From positions 2,604,001 through 2,668,000 of the forward strand of contig NZ_PTRA01000001.1 of NCBI RefSeq assembly GCF_002943425.1: a stretch of 64,000 nucleotides of DNA, given 5' to 3'. Below the pieces are notes generated by a model. The model searched no databases. It was not told the DNA's origin and was given only the letters and a program-made list of their open reading frames with translations. The position numbers and the translations under genes were made by a program. The stretch is from Siphonobacter curvatus. Lineage in GTDB: Bacteria > Bacteroidota > Bacteroidia > Cytophagales > Spirosomataceae. Shown here in pieces: positions 54,695 to 63,663 of the stretch (the first letter of the stretch is position 1; each line of letters opens with the position of its first letter).

Positions 54695-57600
54695 ATGCGT
54701 ACGTTCTTCTTCCTCCGCCGAAGCCTAATTCTACTGCTGGTTTTTGGTGGACTACTTCCGATACGGGCCCAGCAGGCCCGACCCGACTCCGTCGTGCATC
54801 GACTCGTACTTATTGGGGACGCCGGACGCCTCTACAAAGGCAAAAATCCGGTGGTAGATGCGGTCCGGGCCCGGTATTCCTTCGACGATCCACAGACAAC
54901 AATGCTGTACCTTGGCGATAACGTGTACCCGCACGGCTTATCCGACGAAGCAAGTCCGGATTACGATTCCCTGACGACCATTCTGCGTTACCAAGCCCAG
55001 CTCGGCATTGGGAAAGCGTCTCAGGTACTGTTCATACCGGGGAATCATGATTGGAGCAAGGACCATCCCGACGGCTGGGAGAAAATCAAACGCCAAGGTC
55101 GCTGGCTCGACAGCCTGAATTCGCCTAACATCCGTTTGCTTCCCGCGGGCGGTTGCCCCGGTCCTGAACTGGTGGAGCTAAACGATCATCTGGTTCTGAT
55201 CATCGTTGATACGCAGTGGTGGCTACATCCCAACGATAAACCCGGCAGAGATTCGGACTGTGCTTGCAAAACCGAAGATGAAGTCGTCACGCGACTCTCG
55301 GAGTTAGTATACCTCAACCGTGACAAGGGAATCATTCTGGCGACGCACCAACCCTTCCGCAGCTACGGCATTCACGGGGGCTATTATACGCTCAAGCAGC
55401 ATATTTTTCCATTTACCGATATTAACCCTCACCTGTACATTCCGCTACCGGTCATTGGATCGATTTATCCCATCGCCCGGGGCGTATTCGGTACCGTACA
55501 GGACTTGCCCAATCCGATTTACAAACACATGGCTCGGGTACTGGAGAAAGCAACCCAGCCTGCCCCTAACGTCGTCTTTGTCTCGGGACACGACCATGCT
55601 TTACAGCATATTGTAGATGGGAACCGGAATTTTATTGTCAGTGGATCAGGTATCAATCGGGAACGGGTCAAAAAGGGCAAGAAGGCTCGTTTCGTTAGTG
55701 GTGAATGGGGCTACGTAGTCCTCGACGAACTACGCGACGGCCGGGTACAAGCCGCGTTCTACACCGTCGACGAAGCCGCTCAGGCAACCCTGGCTCATAC
55801 GGCCCAGATCTACAAAATTGACCGCAAGACCACGCCAGATCATGCTCGAATTCGGGAAAAATCCTGGCCCGATTCCGTAACCGTAGCCATTGCTCCGGAT
55901 TACGATAGCGTGAGTACGCTGCATCGCCGACTGTTCGGAGAAAACTATCGCAAAGTCTGGGCGACCCCCGTCACCCTACCGGTATTCGACATTACCAAAG
56001 AAAAAGGAGGCTTCAAGATTCTCCAACGCGGCGGTGGGCAACAAACCAAATCCCTGCGGCTGGAAGATGCTTCGGGAAAAGAGTGGGTGCTTCGTACCAT
56101 TCAGAAGGCTCCCGAAAAAGCCCTGCCTGCGTACCTACGGCAAACCGTGGCGAAAGACATTATTCAGGATCAGATTTCGGCGGCCTTCCCCTTCGCCCCC
56201 CTGGCGGTATCCACGCTGGCGGAAGCCGCTGACGTACCGCATGCCAACCCCAAAATAGTCTATGTACCCGACGATCCGGCTCTGGGTGTCTACGGCGTTG
56301 ATTTTGCCGGTACGGTCTGTTTACTCGAAGAACGCAATCCGGTTACCGAAAAAAGCCTTAGTACCCCCAAGCTCATCGATGCCCTGCAAAAAGACAATGA
56401 TGACCGCGTCAATCAGCGGGCCGTCGTTCGGGCCCGTATGCTGGATTTATTGATGGGCGACTGGGACCGGCACGAAGATCAATGGCGGTGGAGCAGTCGG
56501 AAAACCAAAAACGGCAAGGTGTACGAACCCATTCCCCGCGATCGTGATCAGGTCTTTTTCAAGTCGGGCGGACTGTTTCCCTACATTGCCGCCCGTTCGT
56601 GGTTACAGCCCAAATTCCAGGGTTTCCGCGATCACCTGCACAACGTGAATGGCTTCATGTACAACGCCCGGTACTTCGACCGGATGTTTTTGCAGGAGCT
56701 TAGTCAGCAGGACTGGCAGGAAGAAATCACCGTTCTGCAGGGCAAGCTGACCGATGCCGTACTCGAAGCCGCCGTCCGGCAGTTTCCCGATCCGATCCAG
56801 AAAAGTTCGGGAGCTGATATTCTAGCGACGCTCAAAGCCCGCCGGGCCAATCTGCTCGGCGAAGGCCTCACCTATTACCGGTTCCTGGCCCGGGCAGTCG
56901 ATATTCCTGGCAGTAATAAAGCCGAGCGTTTTGAGGTGGAACATCAGCCGGATGGCCGCGTGTCGGTCCGGGTGTACAAAATCGGCAAGGATAGTACGCT
57001 GAAACAGCAATTGTACCACCGCGTGTTTGACCCAGCCGAGACGAAGGAAATTCGCTTGTACGGTCAGGCGGGTACCGACCAGTTTGTCGTGCGCGGTACG
57101 GCTTCTTCCGGTATAAAAATACGCCTCATCGGTGGCGAAGGCATCGACCGATTTGCCCTTCAGGACACGCAAAAAAGTCAAACGCAGGTGTACGACCTTC
57201 GTACGGAAGCCAATGTCTGGCCCGAGCCCCAAACGGCTCAAGTACACGCCTCCAGCGATCCCACCATTAACGCTTACGACAACCACGCTTTTAAGTACAA
57301 CCGCTTGGCTCCACTGGCCTCAGCGGGCTTTAACTTGGACGATGGTATCCTACTGGGAGCCGGATTTCAGTTTACCAAACACGGCTTCCGCAAATCACCC
57401 TACGCCTCCATGAACCGGCTGCTCATCAGCCACGCCCTGGCTACGGACGCAACGGCCATCAAGTACGACGGTATTTTTACGCATTTACTGGGTAAAAACG
57501 ACCTCTGGATCAACGCGTACCTGCGGGCTCCCGATAACGTGACCAACTTTTTCGGCATTGGTAACGAAACGGTTTACGAAAAAGGACGGAAAATTCGTTA

Positions 57601-58345
57601 TTACCGCACCCGCTACGATTTAAGTACGGTATCGGCCCTGCTCAAACGTCGGTTGGGACAACACTTACAGGTGATGGCGGGTCCAGTTTTTCAGTATTTT
57701 AACGTAGATATGGAGGATAATCAGGGGCGATTCCTGGAACGCTATTTAGCTGAAAATAATGCACCCTTTTTGCGGCGACAGTTTTACGGCGGTTTGCAGG
57801 CGAGTGTCGTCATCGACAACCGGAATAATCTTACCCTTCCTACCCGGGGCCTGTACTGGAATACGACGGCGATGACCTTACAGGGTTTTGGCGACCAACG
57901 AAACCACATGACACAGTTGAGTACCGACCTGACCGTTCACGCCAGTTTCTCGAACGCCGCTCGTATCGTCATTGTCAACCGGATTGGTGGGGGACTGACC
58001 TATGGTAATCCGGCCTTCTATCAATTACAGTATCTAGGTGGACAGGACAACCTGCGGGGCTTCCGGAAGTACCGTTTTGCGGGAGAAAAACAGGTGTATC
58101 ATAACCTCGAAATCCGGACGAAGCTGTTTAATTTTAACTCCTACCTCTTTCCGGGCACCGTGGGGCTCACGCTTTTTAACGACCTTGGACGGGTCTGGGT
58201 GAAAAACGAGAACTCTCAACGCTGGCACGATGGGTACGGGGCGGGGCTGTACGTTTCGCCAGCCAGTCTACTCATTTTCAACGCATCTGTAGCGTTTTCG
58301 AGGGAAGGAACCCTACCCTACGTTTCCGTAGGATTCCGCTTTTAA
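54695..58345 (+). CDS. exported metallophosphatase - kinase-like domain - Omp85-type barrel protein
   Basis: A 1216-residue outer-membrane protein. A signal segment (FLRRSLILLLVFGGLLPIRA) leads to a calcineurin-like metallophosphatase, about 35-345, with GDAG (41-44), GDNVY (74-78), GNHDW (116-120), and SGHDHALQ (297-304). A middle region (about 430-870) contains KEWVLRTIQK, LLEERNP, GDWDRHEDQWRW (588-599) and PRDRDQVFF (614-622), in an order like the Lys, hinge, catalytic and metal motifs of HipA/FAM20-like kinases. The last 330 residues form a BamA/TamA-like barrel (GGQDNLRGFRKYRFAG loop, final phenylalanine). ATG at 54695 is preferred over a GTG at 54674. Confidence 0.85.
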   Translation: MRTFFFLRRSLILLLVFGGLLPIRAQQARPDSVVHRLVLIGDAGRLYKGKNPVVDAVRARYSFDDPQTTMLYLGDNVYPHGLSDEASPDYDSLTTILRYQAQLGIGKASQVLFIPGNHDWSKDHPDGWEKIKRQGRWLDSLNSPNIRLLPAGGCPGPELVELNDHLVLIIVDTQWWLHPNDKPGRDSDCACKTEDEVVTRLSELVYLNRDKGIILATHQPFRSYGIHGGYYTLKQHIFPFTDINPHLYIPLPVIGSIYPIARGVFGTVQDLPNPIYKHMARVLEKATQPAPNVVFVSGHDHALQHIVDGNRNFIVSGSGINRERVKKGKKARFVSGEWGYVVLDELRDGRVQAAFYTVDEAAQATLAHTAQIYKIDRKTTPDHARIREKSWPDSVTVAIAPDYDSVSTLHRRLFGENYRKVWATPVTLPVFDITKEKGGFKILQRGGGQQTKSLRLEDASGKEWVLRTIQKAPEKALPAYLRQTVAKDIIQDQISAAFPFAPLAVSTLAEAADVPHANPKIVYVPDDPALGVYGVDFAGTVCLLEERNPVTEKSLSTPKLIDALQKDNDDRVNQRAVVRARMLDLLMGDWDRHEDQWRWSSRKTKNGKVYEPIPRDRDQVFFKSGGLFPYIAARSWLQPKFQGFRDHLHNVNGFMYNARYFDRMFLQELSQQDWQEEITVLQGKLTDAVLEAAVRQFPDPIQKSSGADILATLKARRANLLGEGLTYYRFLARAVDIPGSNKAERFEVEHQPDGRVSVRVYKIGKDSTLKQQLYHRVFDPAETKEIRLYGQAGTDQFVVRGTASSGIKIRLIGGEGIDRFALQDTQKSQTQVYDLRTEANVWPEPQTAQVHASSDPTINAYDNHAFKYNRLAPLASAGFNLDDGILLGAGFQFTKHGFRKSPYASMNRLLISHALATDATAIKYDGIFTHLLGKNDLWINAYLRAPDNVTNFFGIGNETVYEKGRKIRYYRTRYDLSTVSALLKRRLGQHLQVMAGPVFQYFNVDMEDNQGRFLERYLAENNAPFLRRQFYGGLQASVVIDNRNNLTLPTRGLYWNTTAMTLQGFGDQRNHMTQLSTDLTVHASFSNAARIVIVNRIGGGLTYGNPAFYQLQYLGGQDNLRGFRKYRFAGEKQVYHNLEIRTKLFNFNSYLFPGTVGLTLFNDLGRVWVKNENSQRWHDGYGAGLYVSPASLLIFNASVAFSREGTLPYVSVGFRF

Positions 58346-58352
58346 GCAAAAG

Positions 58353-58381
58353 TTGACTTATATTACCAGCCAGTATTTTTC
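58353..58381 (+). promoter_or_regulatory. probable promoter of the HD-PycTM gene
   Basis: TTG at 58353-58355 and TATTTTTC at 58374-58381, 18 nt apart, resemble the Bacteroidota -33/-7 pair with one mismatch in the last -7 base. It stands 15 nt before the ATG, so the leader would be very short. Confidence 0.4.
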
Positions 58382-58395
58382 TAAACCGAGTCGTA

Positions 58396-59568
58396 ATGAC
58401 TGATCCCTTAGTATCGAAAGCGGAAGCTCATGTGCTGCGTCTGTACGACGAACATCCCACGCCTTCACTGGCCTACCATACGCTTACCCACACACAGGAG
58501 GTCGTACAGGCTGCTGAGGCCCTGAGTCATCAGTATCAGTTGAACGAAATGCAGTACCGGACGGTACTCGTGGCCGCCTGGTTTCACGATGCGGGCTATT
58601 TATTCAGCCCGAAGATGCAACACGAGGAAAAAAGTGCCGAGCTGGCAACGGCATTCCTTCACAGTGAAGGACAGTCTGCCGAGCTAATTGCCCAGGTAGA
58701 AGGTTGCATTTTGGCGACCCGAATGCCCCAAAAGCCCCACAATTTACTGGAAGAAATTATCTGCGATGCGGATTTGTCGCACCTGGGTAGCGTCGATTAC
58801 AAAGACAAAACCAAACTTTTGCGGAAAGAAATAGAGGCCATGAAAGGCATCCAGATTTCGGGAAACCTCTGGCGAATGGGCAATATTGAATTCATCCAGT
58901 CGCATCAGTATTTCACACCCATGGCCCGAAAAATGTTTGACGCAACGAAAGCCGAAAACTTGCGGCGACTACTGGATAAGCAGGCCGAAAAAACCGACGC
59001 ACCTACGCAGCCACTTGTCGCGGAAAAGAAAAAGAAAGACCCCGAACGCGGGATCGAAACCATGTTCCGGACGACGTCCACCAACCATTTACGCCTGAGT
59101 GAAATTGCCGACAGCAAAGCCAATATCATGATTTCGGTCAATTCCATCATGGTTTCGGTGGTGGTATCGGTCTTGTCGCACCGGCTGGAAAATCACCCGC
59201 AGTTGATTCCGCCCACGGCCATCTTTCTGCTTACGGCTGTCCTGACCATCATTTTTGCCGTACTGGCCACGCGACCGAACATTACCCGGGGCACGGTGAG
59301 TATGGATGACATTCGGCAGAAGAAAGCCAACCTGCTGTTTTTCGGTAATTTTTACAACATGACCCTGGAAGATTATGAACGCGGCATTGATGCCATGATG
59401 AAGGATAGCGAATTTCTCTACGGTAGCATGACCCGCGACATCTACCACCTGGGCGTCGTACTGGGCAAGAAATATAAGCTCCTTCGCATCGCCTATAACA
59501 TTTTTATGTTTGGGTTTGTCGTATCCATTCTATCGTATCTAATTGTATTTACGTTCCTGGAAGATTAA
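58396..59568 (+). CDS. HD-domain phosphohydrolase fused to Pycsar-effector-type transmembrane domain
   Basis: A 390-residue protein. Residues about 10-200 form an HD metal-dependent phosphohydrolase: H28 in YHTLTH, HD pair H64-D65 in AAWFHDAGY, and D in CDADLSHLG. After a charged linker (about 198-220), residues about 225-390 match the Pycsar effector family (DUF5706, PycTM): TNHLRLSEIADSKANIMISV, two close membrane helices (about 245-262 and 273-291), a cytosolic part and a last helix (about 366-387). Known PycTM proteins disrupt membranes on binding cCMP or cUMP. Here no cyclase gene is nearby. Confidence 0.85.
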   Translation: MTDPLVSKAEAHVLRLYDEHPTPSLAYHTLTHTQEVVQAAEALSHQYQLNEMQYRTVLVAAWFHDAGYLFSPKMQHEEKSAELATAFLHSEGQSAELIAQVEGCILATRMPQKPHNLLEEIICDADLSHLGSVDYKDKTKLLRKEIEAMKGIQISGNLWRMGNIEFIQSHQYFTPMARKMFDATKAENLRRLLDKQAEKTDAPTQPLVAEKKKKDPERGIETMFRTTSTNHLRLSEIADSKANIMISVNSIMVSVVVSVLSHRLENHPQLIPPTAIFLLTAVLTIIFAVLATRPNITRGTVSMDDIRQKKANLLFFGNFYNMTLEDYERGIDAMMKDSEFLYGSMTRDIYHLGVVLGKKYKLLRIAYNIFMFGFVVSILSYLIVFTFLED

Positions 59569-59960
59569 CCTTTAAGGCCATCCGGCTCGTCGGATGTTGT
59601 TCCATACGGCAATAGATTCCCCACGCTAGGGCTTACCTATAGTCTACTGCGTTTATTCTCCTTCGTTGGTTCGCTGGTATACCTTTTTCTAGAAGTATAC
59701 CAGCGTTTTTTGTTTCCCCTTACGAAAAACGGTACGTCAAGGCTGCCTCCTTTAGCCCTAAACTAAAGCGGCGGAAATTGCCCCTTAGGCGTACAGGTCA
59801 TTAGCATCTTTTATTCAGTTACTCAAAAAATAGTGAATGCTTGTACATTCTTTCAATCGTGCCTAGTCCGCCCGAGGGGTATTGCTGCGTACGAGCCTGA
59901 AAAAGTGCAACGTCTGAACCCTTGAGTATTTATCCTTTTTCATCTTTTTTAAACCGTTCT
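59569..59960 (+). other. intergenic region before the ferritin-like genes
   Basis: 392 nt without a credible gene. It holds the terminator at 59672-59705 and, further on, a run with short A/T-rich motifs that should include the promoter of the ferritin-like pair; no TAnnTTTG box was found. A frame starting at a TTG (59922) would only add 13 residues to the first ferritin-like protein. Confidence 0.5.
59672..59705 (+). terminator. rho-independent terminator after the HD-PycTM gene
   Basis: A perfect 11-bp stem (CGCTGGTATAC / GTATACCAGCG) with a 12-nt loop, followed by TTTTTTGTTT. It lies about 100 nt downstream of the stop. Confidence 0.9.
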
Positions 59961-60692
59961 ATGAACCAACTTTCTACGGGTTCAGCCGCATCGGGCGGCT
60001 CGAACAAGGGGACTTCTGCTGTAGGTCGCCGCACCTTTCTTCGTTTTGCCGGTTTGTCTTCCATTTCAGCTCTTACGTTAACCACGTTAGCCTGCGAAGA
60101 CCACAAGCCCATCGTATATGATCCCAATTTCATTGATTTAGGATTTGGCGATGTGGGCATTATGAACCTGTCGTATGCTCAGGAGCAACTGGAAGTAGCG
60201 TTTTATTCAACCGTGATTGAAAGCCCTGCCTTTAATCAACTGTCGGCGGAAGAAAAAGCTCTGTTCGTGGATCTCCGCGACCGGGAACGTACGCACCTAG
60301 AGCTGTTTCGTTATCTGCTGGGAGACAAAGCCATTCCAATGCTGACGCCGAACTTCGACAACATCAAGATTGGCTCGCGTGAAGAAATCCTGAAAACGGG
60401 CCATACCTTCGAAGACTTGGGCGTTGCCGCTCTGAACGGAGCGGGCCGGTTTGTAACGGACATGGAACTGTTGAATCTTTCGGGTAAAATCGTATCGGTG
60501 GAAGCTCGCCACGCGGCTCTGCTCCGCGATCTGCTGCATCCGCGATCTAACATGCCAGGCAGTTTTGCCGGGGATGACATCATCACGCCTGATACGGGTC
60601 TGGATCGGGCCCTGTACCCGCAACAAGTGGTCGTGCTGGCTCAGCCCTACATTAAAGAGCGAATCACGGCGGAGCGGATTCCCGTTCAATAG
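59961..60692 (+). CDS. ferritin-like protein with Tat signal and lipobox
   Basis: A 243-residue exported protein of the ferritin-like (PF13668-type) family. The ATG at 59961 leads to a twin-arginine motif GRRTFLRFAG (about 22-31), a hydrophobic segment and a lipobox TTLAC with C45, so it is probably a Tat-exported lipoprotein. The helical core has paired E and H residues (LSYAQEQLEVAFY; RERTHLELFRYLL; VEARHAALLRDLL), the metal-type pattern of ferritin-like folds. Role unknown; members are linked to stress and desiccation proteins. Confidence 0.85.
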   Translation: MNQLSTGSAASGGSNKGTSAVGRRTFLRFAGLSSISALTLTTLACEDHKPIVYDPNFIDLGFGDVGIMNLSYAQEQLEVAFYSTVIESPAFNQLSAEEKALFVDLRDRERTHLELFRYLLGDKAIPMLTPNFDNIKIGSREEILKTGHTFEDLGVAALNGAGRFVTDMELLNLSGKIVSVEARHAALLRDLLHPRSNMPGSFAGDDIITPDTGLDRALYPQQVVVLAQPYIKERITAERIPVQ

Positions 60693-60750
60693 CATCGGCC
60701 TTTTTCTATCTACTTACTACTTGACTCTCTCTTGAACTTCGATTCAATCC

Positions 60751-61518
60751 ATGAATATTTTTCAGATTTTTTCCGATATTGAAAAAATAGATGGCGACGC
60801 TACGGAGCGTTTATCCTTCTACTCACGTCGTTATTTTCTCCGCAAGGGCACGAAGGCAGCTACTGCGGCCGCCCTACCCCTCGCCTTGGCCAGCGTCACA
60901 CAAGAAGCCTTTGCTCAGTCCACTGAAGTACAGGAAGTGCTAAACTTCGCTTTGACGCTGGAATACCTGGAAGATGAATTCTATAAAAAGGCATTGAGCA
61001 GCAGCCTGTCGTTCGGTGGTGATCGGTCCGTATTTGAGCAAATCAGCAAGCACGAAGACGCTCACGTAAAACTATTGAAATCAGCGTTGGGCAGTGCTGC
61101 GGTAGCCAAACCCAGTATGTTCAAATTCGAAGAAGTATTTCCGGGCGTATTCTCAGATTATCAAACCTTCCTGATCGTTTCGCAGGCCTTTGAAGATACG
61201 GGCGTTCGGGCCTATAAAGGACAAGCTCCGAAGCTCTACAAACAGGCGGTACTGACAACGGCCCTGCAAATTCATGCGGTTGAAGCCCGTCACGCCGCCG
61301 AAGTGCGTCGAATTCGCGAAGGACGCGTCTGGATCACCAAAAACGAACCGGACGGAGCTCCGGCTGCCGTATACGCCGGCGAAGAAAACGTGGTACAGAA
61401 AGTAGACGTCACCAAACTGGGCCCCGGATTCTCGGACATCGTTGTCTCGGAAGCCTTCGACGAACCCCTGACGAAAGAACAGGTACTCGCCATTGTATCT
61501 CCGTTGATTGTGATGTAG
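60751..61518 (+). CDS. ferritin-like protein with Tat signal
   Basis: A 255-residue exported protein paralogous to the gene before it, 58 nt downstream on the same strand. The signal has SRRYFLRKG and ends at about AFAQ, a signal-peptidase I type site without lipobox. Core helices carry NFALTLEYLEDEFYKKAL, KHEDAHVKLLKSAL and HAVEARHAAEVRRIREG, giving the E/H positions of the family. The pair likely forms a complex or two functional versions, one lipid-anchored, one soluble (inference). Confidence 0.87.
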   Translation: MNIFQIFSDIEKIDGDATERLSFYSRRYFLRKGTKAATAAALPLALASVTQEAFAQSTEVQEVLNFALTLEYLEDEFYKKALSSSLSFGGDRSVFEQISKHEDAHVKLLKSALGSAAVAKPSMFKFEEVFPGVFSDYQTFLIVSQAFEDTGVRAYKGQAPKLYKQAVLTTALQIHAVEARHAAEVRRIREGRVWITKNEPDGAPAAVYAGEENVVQKVDVTKLGPGFSDIVVSEAFDEPLTKEQVLAIVSPLIVM

Positions 61519-61534
61519 GATACACTTTATACAC

Positions 61535-61568
61535 AAAAAAACCTGGGCCGTATGACCCAGGTTTTTTT
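61535..61568. terminator. bidirectional terminator
   Basis: A 13-bp stem (AAAAAAACCTGGG / CCCAGGTTTTTTT) with an 8-nt loop lies between the convergent ferritin-like and epimerase genes. Both strands end in a run of seven Ts, so it serves both. Confidence 0.93.
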
Positions 61569-61584
61569 GTTTCACTCGTTCAAA

Positions 61585-62475
61585 CTATCCTTCAATATCG
61601 GTCAGAATCGACGCGTATTTCGGTTGCCAGCCGAGTGTCTTCCGGGCTTTCGTGGCATCTACACGACTGTTGGAAGCCAACCCGTATGAGGAAGCGTCGG
61701 GGCCCCAACGTTCGATGGCCTCATCTATGGGTAAGGCCACCGTTTTTCCGCCAAAACCCAGTTTCTTGCTGATACTTACAGCAATATCCTTTAGAGCTGC
61801 TTCGCCATTCTCGGCGTAATAATACGAACCTGCAGGAGCATTTTCCAGGGCTAGCCAGTACAACTCCGCTAGATCCGCCATGTGGACGTTCGACCAGATG
61901 TTTTCGCCCGCTTCAATGTGTACTCCGGCTTGTTTTTCTCTGGAAATGTCCATCAGCATCGGCACCTGAATGCTGTCTTTTTTCAAACCCAATCCAGCAC
62001 CATAAATCATAGTAGGGACGATGACAATACTACGGATTCCCCGCTGGGCTGCTTTAAGCACGGTATCGTTGATGACGACCCGCTGGGCTTTTTCCAGCCG
62101 TGGTTCAAGCGGAACATCTTCGTGGTACACAACGTCGCTCCTTTGCCCCACTGACTTATCGCCCACTAGACTGGAGCCGGAGGTGTGAATGAACGTTTTT
62201 CCGGTTCCTTCCAGAGCTTCGAGAAACGTGGCTACTACGTGTACATCATCGGCGTCGGCAGTATTAATCACGGCATCCGCTTGGCGAGCTTCTTCCCGTA
62301 ATAATTTCAGATTGTGCAAATGTCCGATGACTGGGGTAATTCCTAATGCTTTGAGTTCTTCCGCGGCGGAAGCTTTCCGTACCAGGGCGGTGATTTCGTA
62401 ACCTTTTTCGAGTAATACCCGGGCAATGGAACCGCCAATGTAACCCGTGGCTCCGGTAATGAATATTTTTTTCAT
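61585..62475 (-). CDS. NAD(P)-dependent epimerase/SDR family protein
   Basis: A 296-residue extended short-chain dehydrogenase starting KIFITGATGYIGGSIARVLLEKG, with the dinucleotide-binding TGxxGxxG motif. The usual active-site YxxxK is not clear: the matching region reads PTMIYGAGLGL, so this may be the atypical, NmrA-like or sugar-nucleotide group. It follows the aldo/keto reductase gene by 15 nt and is probably co-transcribed with it. Substrate unknown. Confidence 0.8.
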   Translation of the reverse strand: MKKIFITGATGYIGGSIARVLLEKGYEITALVRKASAAEELKALGITPVIGHLHNLKLLREEARQADAVINTADADDVHVVATFLEALEGTGKTFIHTSGSSLVGDKSVGQRSDVVYHEDVPLEPRLEKAQRVVINDTVLKAAQRGIRSIVIVPTMIYGAGLGLKKDSIQVPMLMDISREKQAGVHIEAGENIWSNVHMADLAELYWLALENAPAGSYYYAENGEAALKDIAVSISKKLGFGGKTVALPIDEAIERWGPDASSYGLASNSRVDATKARKTLGWQPKYASILTDIEG

Positions 62476-62490
62476 GGCTAATGGACTAAG

Positions 62491-63480
62491 TTAAGCGTAT
62501 ACTGTTTCGAGTTGTTGATTGATAAACGTCATTTCTTCCGCCCGAATGTCCACGTGCATGGCCTGGGCATTTTCAATGGCCTGCGTAGCATTACGAGCCC
62601 CCGCCAGTACCACACTAATACCGGGTTGCAAGGTGGTCCAGCGTAATACTAATTGTGATACAGTGGCTCCTTTGGCTTCGGCCAGGGGAGTGATTGCGGC
62701 TAGAAATGTTTTTATTTTTTCCGCCGGAAACTGGCCAAAATAGCCGTTGCGGTGATCGTCGGCTTTGAGTTGGGAATCTTTAAAATACTTGCCCGTAAGT
62801 AAACCCCGTTCCAGCGGACTGTAAGCAATGATGGACAGGTTCTTCTTCTGGGTGTACGGTACGATATCTGCTTCAATACTGCGGTTGAGCATACTGTAGG
62901 AAACCTGTTCGGAAGCCAGCGATAGCGTTCTTTCGGCTTCTTTCAGTTGATCCAGCGAGTAATTACATACACCCGCCGCCCGGATTTTACCCTGTTGAAG
63001 TAAGGTTGCCAGAGCTTCCATCGTCTCGTCAATGGGCGTGGTGGCGTCAGGCCAGTGTACTTGCAACAAATCAATGTAATCAGTCCCGAGGCGATGGAGA
63101 CTTTCTTCGAGTTCCTTGATGATAGCCGTTCGGGCCGTATATTTATAAACGGGTACGGTGTTACCCTGCTCTTCGGCGTCGAAAAAATACTCACCTCGCC
63201 CCTGATTACTCTGGTCCCATACTAACCCGAACTTCGTCAGGATCTGAATCTGATCACGGTTTTTGCCTTTGATGGCTTCCCCAATCATTTCTTCACTCCG
63301 GCCCAGTCCGTAGAAAGGAGCCGTATCGATACTGGTTACGCCTTCATCCAGCGACGCGTGAATGGCCGCAATTGAATCTTTTTTCGCATTGCCACCCCAC
63401 ATTGTACCGCCAATGGCAAAGGCTCCGTAAGTGAGGGCCGATACGAACACTCCGCTCGATCCTAATTCTGTATATTCCAT
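62491..63480 (-). CDS. aldo/keto reductase
   Basis: A 329-residue NADP(H)-dependent reductase with the (beta/alpha)8 fold. The catalytic tetrad region includes DTAPFYGLGRSEEMIG (Asp and Tyr), ILTKFG (Lys) and LQVHWPD (His); the late RNATQAIENAQ binds the cofactor. The ATG at 63480 (MEYTELGSS) is chosen over one at 63615: the longer version runs through a promoter-like element and adds 45 unconserved residues. It is followed by the epimerase gene. Confidence 0.9.
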   Translation of the reverse strand: MEYTELGSSGVFVSALTYGAFAIGGTMWGGNAKKDSIAAIHASLDEGVTSIDTAPFYGLGRSEEMIGEAIKGKNRDQIQILTKFGLVWDQSNQGRGEYFFDAEEQGNTVPVYKYTARTAIIKELEESLHRLGTDYIDLLQVHWPDATTPIDETMEALATLLQQGKIRAAGVCNYSLDQLKEAERTLSLASEQVSYSMLNRSIEADIVPYTQKKNLSIIAYSPLERGLLTGKYFKDSQLKADDHRNGYFGQFPAEKIKTFLAAITPLAEAKGATVSQLVLRWTTLQPGISVVLAGARNATQAIENAQAMHVDIRAEEMTFINQQLETVYA

Positions 63481-63536
63481 GACTTTACTAAAGTACCGCC
63501 CGTCTATGGCGGTTGTTTGTTGTTCAATTGATGAGG

Positions 63537-63544
63537 CAAAATTA
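63537..63544 (-). promoter_or_regulatory. -7 element of the aldo/keto reductase gene
   Basis: The minus strand reads TAATTTTG followed by C, an exact TAnnTTTG match about 57 nt before the ATG at 63480. Its position inside the longest open frame argues for the shorter start. Confidence 0.45.
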
Positions 63545-63620
63545 GCCGTCGTCAACCGGAGAAACTGGACCGCATTTCGGAAGAACGGGTACTTTATACA
63601 GAATGGATCGTTCATAAAAA

Positions 63621-63644
63621 AAGCTGCCCTTCGGGAGACAGCTT
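63621..63644 (-). terminator. terminator of the AraC-type gene
   Basis: A short stem (AAGCTG / CAGCTT with an inner CCC/GGG pairing) lies 20 nt after the stop codon of the AraC gene on the minus strand and runs into seven Ts. Confidence 0.75.
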
Positions 63645-63663
63645 AATCCAGGTAGCACGTAGG

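Noticed and set aside
54695-59568. A complete Pycsar defence operon around the HD-PycTM gene
   Set aside because: No adenylate-cyclase-type (PycC) gene is present on either side in this window; the neighbours are a phosphatase-barrel protein and ferritin-like proteins.
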